Shown in pieces: positions 59,010 to 64,000 of a stretch of DNA of 64,000 nucleotides. The notes beneath the pieces were generated by a model. The model did no database searches and had not been told where the DNA came from. It worked only from the letters and a program-made list of their open reading frames with translations. Position 1 is the first letter of the stretch. The number at the start of each line of letters is the position of its first letter. The translations under genes and the position numbers were made by a program. This DNA is from CBDFGT01 sp965247225 (GTDB lineage Bacteria; Pseudomonadota; Alphaproteobacteria; Rhizobiales; Rhizobiaceae): NCBI GenBank assembly GCA_965247225.1, contig CBDFGT010000029.1, positions 248,001 through 312,000 on the forward strand, given 5' to 3'.

Positions 59010-60011
59010 ATGGGCAGTATCAGTCTCAAATCCGTTTCCAAATCGTTTGGCGAGCATGCGGTGATCCAGTCGATTGACCTGGAGATTGCCGATGGCGAAT
59101 TCGTGGTCTTTGTCGGGCCGTCCGGCTGCGGCAAGTCCACCCTGCTGCGGCTGATTGCCGGGCTGGAAGATGTCTCCGGCGGCTCCATCCTGATCGATGG
59201 CCTGGATGCTACCGGCCTCCAGGCCTCGCAGCGGCGTCTGTCCATGGTGTTCCAGTCCTATGCGCTCTATCCGCATATGTCCGTGCGTGGCAATATCGGC
59301 TTCCCACTGAAAATGGCAGGCATGGCCAGGGAGGAGATTGACCGCAAGGTGAAGGCCGCCGCCGCGATCCTGAACCTGAATGACTATCTGGACCGCAAGC
59401 CGCGCCAGCTTTCCGGCGGGCAGCGCCAGCGTGTGGCCATCGGTCGCGCCATCGTGCGCGAACCGACAGCCTTTCTCTTTGACGAGCCGCTGTCCAATCT
59501 GGATGCGGCGCTGCGGGTCAATATGCGGCTGGAAATCAGCCAGCTCCATCAGGATCTCAAAACCACAATGATCTATGTGACACATGACCAGGTGGAGGCC
59601 ATGACCATGGCCGACAAGATTGTGGTGCTCAACAGGGGCCGGATCGAGCAGGTCGGTTCGCCGCTCGAACTCTATCACAGCCCCGTCAATGAATTTGTCG
59701 CCGGATTTATCGGTTCTCCCCGGATGAACTTTGTCAGGGGCGCGGCAGCCAGGCCATGGAACACGCCCACAATGGGTATCCGGCCCGAACATCTTGGTCT
59801 TTCGACAGAATCAGGCACCTGGGCAGGCATTGTCGGTGTGGCCGAGCATCTGGGATCGGACACGTTCCTGCATGTCAGGCTGGATGGCATCGGCACCGTG
59901 ACAGCCCGGGTCGAAGGCGAGTTGCCCGTCAGGCATGGCGACCGGGTTTTCCTGACGCCCGATGAGAGCCGAATCCACCGTTTCGATGACAGGGGGCTTG
60001 CGGTCAGATGA
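59010..60011 (+). CDS. smoK: Polyol ABC transporter, ATP-binding protein
   Basis: 333 residues, MalK/UgpC-type. Walker A GPSGCGKST is at 36-44, the signature LSGGQRQRVAIGRAI, Walker B AFLFDEPLSNLDA, and the switch histidine in VTHDQVEAMT. The C-terminal regulatory domain contains GIRPEHLGL. Its stop overlaps the smoS start (ATGA). Confidence 0.95.
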   Translation: MGSISLKSVSKSFGEHAVIQSIDLEIADGEFVVFVGPSGCGKSTLLRLIAGLEDVSGGSILIDGLDATGLQASQRRLSMVFQSYALYPHMSVRGNIGFPLKMAGMAREEIDRKVKAAAAILNLNDYLDRKPRQLSGGQRQRVAIGRAIVREPTAFLFDEPLSNLDAALRVNMRLEISQLHQDLKTTMIYVTHDQVEAMTMADKIVVLNRGRIEQVGSPLELYHSPVNEFVAGFIGSPRMNFVRGAAARPWNTPTMGIRPEHLGLSTESGTWAGIVGVAEHLGSDTFLHVRLDGIGTVTARVEGELPVRHGDRVFLTPDESRIHRFDDRGLAVR

Positions 60012-60781
60012 GAAGGCTTGAAGGCAGGGTTGCGCTTGTTACCGGCGGTGCCGGCGGCATAGGTTCGGCATTCGCCGCCGCCTATGTCCGGGAAGGGGCC
60101 ACGGTCGCGCTGGCCGACATTTCCCTTGAAAGGGCGCAGGCGCGGGCCGATGCCATTGGTGCCGGTGCATTTGCGCTGCATCTGGATGTCACCTCGCAGG
60201 GTTCCATCGATGCCGCCGTTGCTGAAATGGAAAGGCGCTGCGGCGGCCTGGACATTCTCGTCAACAATGCGGCCCTGTTTGATCTGGCACCCGTTGTCGA
60301 CATCACAAGGGCCAGCTATGAACGGCTGTTTGCGGTCAATGTCGGCGGTGCGCTGTTCATGCTGCAGGCGGCAGCCAGATCGATGATCGCGCGCGGCAAG
60401 GGCGGCAAGATCATCAATATGGCCAGCCAGGCAGGGCGTCGCGGCGAGGCCCTTGTGGCCGTCTATTGTGCGACCAAGGCCGCTGTCATCAGCCTCACAC
60501 AGTCGGCGGGGCTTGATCTCATCAGGCACGGGATCAATGTCAACGGCATTTCCCCCGGCGTTGTTGACGGAGAGCTCTGGGACCAGGTTGACAGCCTGTT
60601 TGCAAGATATGAAAACCGTCCGCCCGGAGAGAAGAAGCGGCTGGTCGGCGCGGCGGTTCCCCATGGGCGGATGGGGACGGCAGAGGATCTGTGCGGCATG
60701 GCGGTTTATCTGGCATCCGGCGAAAGTGACTATGTTGTGGCGCAGACATTCAATGTCGATGGCGGACAGGTGATGGGCTGA
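60008..60781 (+). CDS. smoS: Sorbitol (L-iditol 2-) dehydrogenase, SDR family
   Basis: 257 residues, classical SDR. The NAD-binding motif is TGGAGGIG, the NNAA motif follows, and the catalytic residues are Ser140, Tyr153 and Lys157 (YCATK). It oxidises sorbitol to fructose and galactitol-type polyols. Position directly after the transporter and before mtlK matches the smo operon of Rhodobacter and rhizobia. Confidence 0.9.
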   Translation: MRRLEGRVALVTGGAGGIGSAFAAAYVREGATVALADISLERAQARADAIGAGAFALHLDVTSQGSIDAAVAEMERRCGGLDILVNNAALFDLAPVVDITRASYERLFAVNVGGALFMLQAAARSMIARGKGGKIINMASQAGRRGEALVAVYCATKAAVISLTQSAGLDLIRHGINVNGISPGVVDGELWDQVDSLFARYENRPPGEKKRLVGAAVPHGRMGTAEDLCGMAVYLASGESDYVVAQTFNVDGGQVMG

Positions 60782-60833
60782 TGGTCCTGTTTCATAGGCC
60801 CGTTCCATGCGATGTAAGGACAAGGACAATCCA

Positions 60834-62312
60834 ATGACAAAAATATCTCTGGAGCAGATGGCAGAAATCGCCCGGCATGCGGCTGTTCCTGCCTACAGAC
60901 GATCAGACCTTTCGCCCGGCATCGTGCATTTTGGCATCGGCAATTTTCACCGGGCGCATCAGGCGGTCTATCTGGACGACCTGTTCAACAAGGGCAAGGA
61001 TCTCGACTGGGCCATTGTCGGCGCGGGCATGTTGCCATCGGATGCGATCATGCGGGAAAAGCTGAAGGCGCAGGATTATCTGACCACTGTTGTGGAACAG
61101 GACAATGCGGTCTCGGCTGCCCGTGTGACAGGCGCGATGATCGACTTTGTCGAGGCCGGAAACACCAGGGCCATCATTGAAAAGCTTTCGGATCCGGCCA
61201 TCCGCATCGTGTCCATGACCATTACCGAAGGCGGATATTTTATTGACCCTGCTTCGGGGCATTTCAATCCCGGGCATCCGGCCATTGTTGCGGATGCCAC
61301 CCGGCCCGATGATCCCAAAACGGTTTTCGGGTTGATCGTGGCGGGCATAAAGCGCCGCCGCGCGGCGGGTATCGCGCCCTTTACGGTCATGTCCTGTGAT
61401 AATATTCCGGGCAACGGTCATGTGGCGCAGGCTGCTGTTGCCGGTCTTGCGGCCCTGTCCGATCCGGATCTTGCCAGCTTTGTCACGTCCCGTATTGCCT
61501 TTCCCAATTCGATGGTGGACCGGATCACCCCTGCAACAGGCCCGCGCGAGATCGGCCTTCTGGCCGATCTCTTCGGTCTGGAGGACAACTGGCCCGTGTT
61601 TTGCGAAGCGTTCAGGCAATGGGTCATGGAAGACCATTTCCCGGCCGGTCGTCCGGCGCTGGAAGATGCCGGCGTGACCTTTGTGCCTGATGTTGCGCCC
61701 TACGAACTGATGAAACTGCGTATCCTTAATGGCGGCCATGCGGCCATTGCCTATCCCGCCGCGCTGATGGACATTCATTTCGTCCATGAATCCATGGAGA
61801 ATCCCCTCATCCGTGCCTTCCTGGCAAAGCTGGAAAACGAGGAAATCATTCCTGTTGTTCCGCCGGTTCCCGATACGGTTCTGGCAGATTATTTCAGCCT
61901 GATCGAGCGCCGGTTCCTGAACCCGAAAATTGGAGATACGATACCGCGCCTGTGTCAGGATGGCTCCAACCGCCAGCCCAAATTTATCCTGCCGTCCACG
62001 GCCGACCGTCTTGCTGCGGGACTGGATGTTGTGGGCCTGGCATTGGTGTCGGCCCTGTGGTGCCGCTATTGCGCCGGAACATCCGACAGCGGCCGCGCCA
62101 TTCCCCCCAATGATGCCAGCGCCGCGCGACTGCAGGCGCATGCTCTCGAAGCACGGGAAAACCCGCAGGAATTTCTGGCCATGTCGGATATTTTCGGCGA
62201 TGTTGGAAAGTCGGCACTGTTTTCCGAGCGGTTTGCAACCGCGCTTGCCTCCCTGTGGACACGGGGAACGGCACAGACATTGACCCTCTACATCGAGGGC
62301 AGGCTGAAATAG
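60834..62312 (+). CDS. mtlK: Mannitol 2-dehydrogenase (long-chain polyol dehydrogenase)
   Basis: 492 residues, standard length. Nucleotide-binding FGIGNFHRAHQAVYLDDL is split over the family opening, and the polyol-specific signature K-x5-N-x2-H is present as KLRILNGGH. It oxidises D-mannitol (and D-arabinitol) to the ketose. AAGGACAATCCA precedes the ATG at 60834; an upstream ATG at 60807 lacks a ribosome-binding site. Confidence 0.94.
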   Translation: MTKISLEQMAEIARHAAVPAYRRSDLSPGIVHFGIGNFHRAHQAVYLDDLFNKGKDLDWAIVGAGMLPSDAIMREKLKAQDYLTTVVEQDNAVSAARVTGAMIDFVEAGNTRAIIEKLSDPAIRIVSMTITEGGYFIDPASGHFNPGHPAIVADATRPDDPKTVFGLIVAGIKRRRAAGIAPFTVMSCDNIPGNGHVAQAAVAGLAALSDPDLASFVTSRIAFPNSMVDRITPATGPREIGLLADLFGLEDNWPVFCEAFRQWVMEDHFPAGRPALEDAGVTFVPDVAPYELMKLRILNGGHAAIAYPAALMDIHFVHESMENPLIRAFLAKLENEEIIPVVPPVPDTVLADYFSLIERRFLNPKIGDTIPRLCQDGSNRQPKFILPSTADRLAAGLDVVGLALVSALWCRYCAGTSDSGRAIPPNDASAARLQAHALEARENPQEFLAMSDIFGDVGKSALFSERFATALASLWTRGTAQTLTLYIEGRLK

Positions 62313-62327
62313 GGGGAGGAGACTGGT

Positions 62328-63119
62328 ATGGATCTGGGTCTGAAGGGGAAAGTCGCGGTCATTACAGGTGGCAGCGTCGGCATTGGTCTTGGTGTTGCCG
62401 AAGCCTTCGCGAAAGAGGGTGTTCATCTGGTTCTGGCAGCGCGTGACGGCAATCGCCTGAGCGCGGAATGCGCCCGGATTGCGTCAGCCCATGGTGTCAA
62501 GGTTCACGGCGTTGCCTGCGATGTGGCAACGGTTGCCGGAGCGGAGGCGCTGGTGGCCGGTATCGAGGCTGCGTTCGGCGGTGCCGATATCCTGATCAAC
62601 AATGCAGGCTCCGGCTCCAACGAAACTATCATGGAAGCAACGGATGAAAAATGGATGCAGTATATTGACCTGCATCTGATGGCGGCGGTGCGCCTGGCGC
62701 GTGGCATTGTGCCGATGATGAAAAGGCGGGGCGGTGGAACCATCATCCACAATGCCTCGATCTGTGCCGTACAACCCTTGTGGTACGAGCCGATCTACAA
62801 TGTCACCAAGGCTGCACTTCTGATGTTTTCCAAGAACCTGGCCAATGAGGTGGTCAGGGACAATATCCGGGTGAACACCATCAATCCCGGCCTGATCCTG
62901 ACGCCGGACTGGATCAGGACCGCCAGGCAATTGTCCGCCTCTACAGGGGGCGACTGGCAGGGCTATCTGGATGGCGTGGCAAGGGAACACGCGCCGATTG
63001 ACCGGTTCGGCACAGTGGAGGAACTGGCAAATTTCTTCGTATTCCTGTCGTCCGACAGGGCGAGCTATTCCGTTGGCTCCACCTATCATGTTGATGGTGG
63101 CATGCTGAAAACGATCTGA
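62328..63119 (+). CDS. SDR-family oxidoreductase in the polyol operon
   Basis: 263 residues. Motifs: TGGSVGIG, NNAG, and the catalytic set Ser144, Tyr157 and Lys161 (YNVTK). The C-terminal part ends VGSTYHVDGGM. It is a second short-chain dehydrogenase beside SmoS, so it probably acts on another polyol or sugar taken up by the same transporter. It starts 15 nt after mtlK. Confidence 0.87.
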   Translation: MDLGLKGKVAVITGGSVGIGLGVAEAFAKEGVHLVLAARDGNRLSAECARIASAHGVKVHGVACDVATVAGAEALVAGIEAAFGGADILINNAGSGSNETIMEATDEKWMQYIDLHLMAAVRLARGIVPMMKRRGGGTIIHNASICAVQPLWYEPIYNVTKAALLMFSKNLANEVVRDNIRVNTINPGLILTPDWIRTARQLSASTGGDWQGYLDGVAREHAPIDRFGTVEELANFFVFLSSDRASYSVGSTYHVDGGMLKTI

Positions 63120-63132
63120 CAGGGCAATATTG

Positions 63133-63861
63133 ATGGCAAGCCGGTCGCAGGACATGCGCAACACGCTGGTGATTTTTGACTGTGACGGCGTGATTGTTGA
63201 CAGCGAGCCGATTTCCATTGCTGTTCTTGTGCGGGCTGTCGGCAGCATGGGTGTCGAGATCAGCCTGGAGGATGCCTATGCGCGGTTTCTCGGCAGAAGC
63301 CTTTCGACCATTTCCGGCATATTGCATGCCGAATACGGGCTGGCGATAGACGAAGGTTTTCTGGCACGGATGCGGCATGATCTCTACGGGCGGTTCCGGG
63401 CCGAGCTTCTGCCGGTTTCCGGCATTGCCGAAACAGTGGACAGGCTGAAGATTCCCTATTGTCTTGCCTCGTCCAGCCAGCCGGAGCGCATCCGCCTGTG
63501 CCTGGGGGTTACAGGACTGCTGGAGCGGTTTGAGCCCCATATTTTCAGTGCCACGATGGTGGAGCGCGGAAAGCCGCATCCCGATCTCTTTCTCCATGCG
63601 GCCCTGCAGATGCAGGCGCATCCGAAGGACTGCATTGTGGTGGAGGACAGTCCTGCCGGTGTGGAGGCGGCCCATGCCGCCGGAATGACGGTCTTTGCCT
63701 TTGCCGGCGGTTCGCACGCGCAGGGAAAGCGTCACCGTGATGCGCTTCTGGCGCTTCGCCCGCACGCCATGTTTGACGCGATGCCGGATTTGATCCACCT
63801 TGTCGAAAAACACACAGGGGCGGATTATCAAAACGGGACGGGGACTGCACGGGATGCGTGA
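63133..63861 (+). CDS. HAD-superfamily sugar-phosphate phosphatase
   Basis: 242 residues. The catalytic motif is FDCDGVIVDSEP with nucleophile Asp16 and acid/base Asp18; motif II is the serine in ASSSQPERI, motif III the lysine in GKPHPDLFL, and motif IV VVEDSPAG. The cap is of the beta-phosphoglucomutase type. It probably dephosphorylates sugar or polyol phosphates to avoid dead-end accumulation. AGGG lies 8 nt before ATG 63133. It overlaps the kinase gene by 8 nt. Confidence 0.88.
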   Translation: MASRSQDMRNTLVIFDCDGVIVDSEPISIAVLVRAVGSMGVEISLEDAYARFLGRSLSTISGILHAEYGLAIDEGFLARMRHDLYGRFRAELLPVSGIAETVDRLKIPYCLASSSQPERIRLCLGVTGLLERFEPHIFSATMVERGKPHPDLFLHAALQMQAHPKDCIVVEDSPAGVEAAHAAGMTVFAFAGGSHAQGKRHRDALLALRPHAMFDAMPDLIHLVEKHTGADYQNGTGTARDA

Positions 63862-64000
63862 CCATGTGATTGCGGTGGATGTCGGCACGACGAGTGCACG
63901 GGCCGGACTGTTTGACCGTTGCGGCTCCATGCTGGTGCGCACCGAGTATCCCATCTTGCTGCACCGTCCTTCGGCGGGGCTGGCCGAACATGATTCCGGG
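63854..64000 (+). CDS. FGGY-family carbohydrate kinase, 3'-truncated by window edge
   Basis: 49 codons are visible. MRDHVIAVDVGTTSARAGLF is the phosphate-1 motif of FGGY kinases; the SARAG variant is typical of the ribulokinase-like D-ribulose/xylulose group. In this operon it would phosphorylate the ketose made by the dehydrogenases. It starts inside the HAD gene, showing co-translation. Confidence 0.85.
   Translation, partial: MRDHVIAVDVGTTSARAGLFDRCGSMLVRTEYPILLHRPSAGLAEHDSG

Overview
This is a chromosome-like window of about 57-58% G+C (estimated by eye) from an alphaproteobacterium, most probably a member of the Rhizobiales/Hyphomicrobiales (Brucellaceae, Rhizobiaceae or Phyllobacteriaceae relatives). 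The pointers are a urtABCDE operon running straight into ureDAB..C..EFG, a PreT/PreA plus hydantoinase pyrimidine-degradation cluster with a RutR-type regulator, a SmoEFGK-SmoS-MtlK polyol cluster, a C93 transglutaminase-like peptidase, and RIME-like intergenic palindromes. I saw no rRNA, tRNA, CRISPR array or complete insertion sequence.

Layout. 1-4.4 kb: the 3' part of an acyl-CoA synthetase gene, a C93 peptidase, a LuxR-type regulator and a small zinc-ribbon protein resembling the N-terminus of IS1595 transposases. 4.4-8.7 kb: a two-gene signalling operon, a 1131-residue hybrid histidine kinase whose N-terminal half is an NCS1 nucleobase-transporter-like domain, and a receiver-LuxR response regulator. 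9.0-13.6 kb: an accessory block with a HepT-like pseudogene, a DUF1566-like protein, a membrane AraC regulator, a DUF4097-like secreted protein, a pentapeptide-repeat protein and a ClpP-fold protein. 13.9-28.1 kb: urea uptake and urease. The urease genes are interrupted by lprI-vapBC between ureB and ureC, and by a repeat element, an antisense acyltransferase and a peroxiredoxin between ureC and ureE. 28.2-32.7 kb: an RND efflux pump.

33-52.6 kb: pyrimidine use. It holds an ABC transporter with a ThiY-like binding protein, a cupin, hydantoinase, an N-carbamoyl amidohydrolase, a RutR-like regulator and PreA/PreT. It is interleaved with a mazEF-GNAT-DUF559 operon, a YeiH/LysR pair, a candidate small RNA and a single-chain helicase-less restriction-modification enzyme. 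52.8-54.5 kb: a CLC channel. 54.7-64 kb: sorbitol/mannitol uptake and oxidation, ending in a truncated FGGY kinase gene.

How it fits together. The window centres on getting nitrogen from urea and pyrimidines. A near-identical palindrome (TACGTCA-N2-TGACGTA) lies upstream of both the NCS1-kinase gene and urtA, which suggests that the transporter-like kinase and its LuxR partner control urea uptake and urease. Two RutR-like operators sit at the divergent amidohydrolase/rutR promoters and upstream of preT, tying together the split pyrimidine genes. These regulatory links are inferences from sequence.
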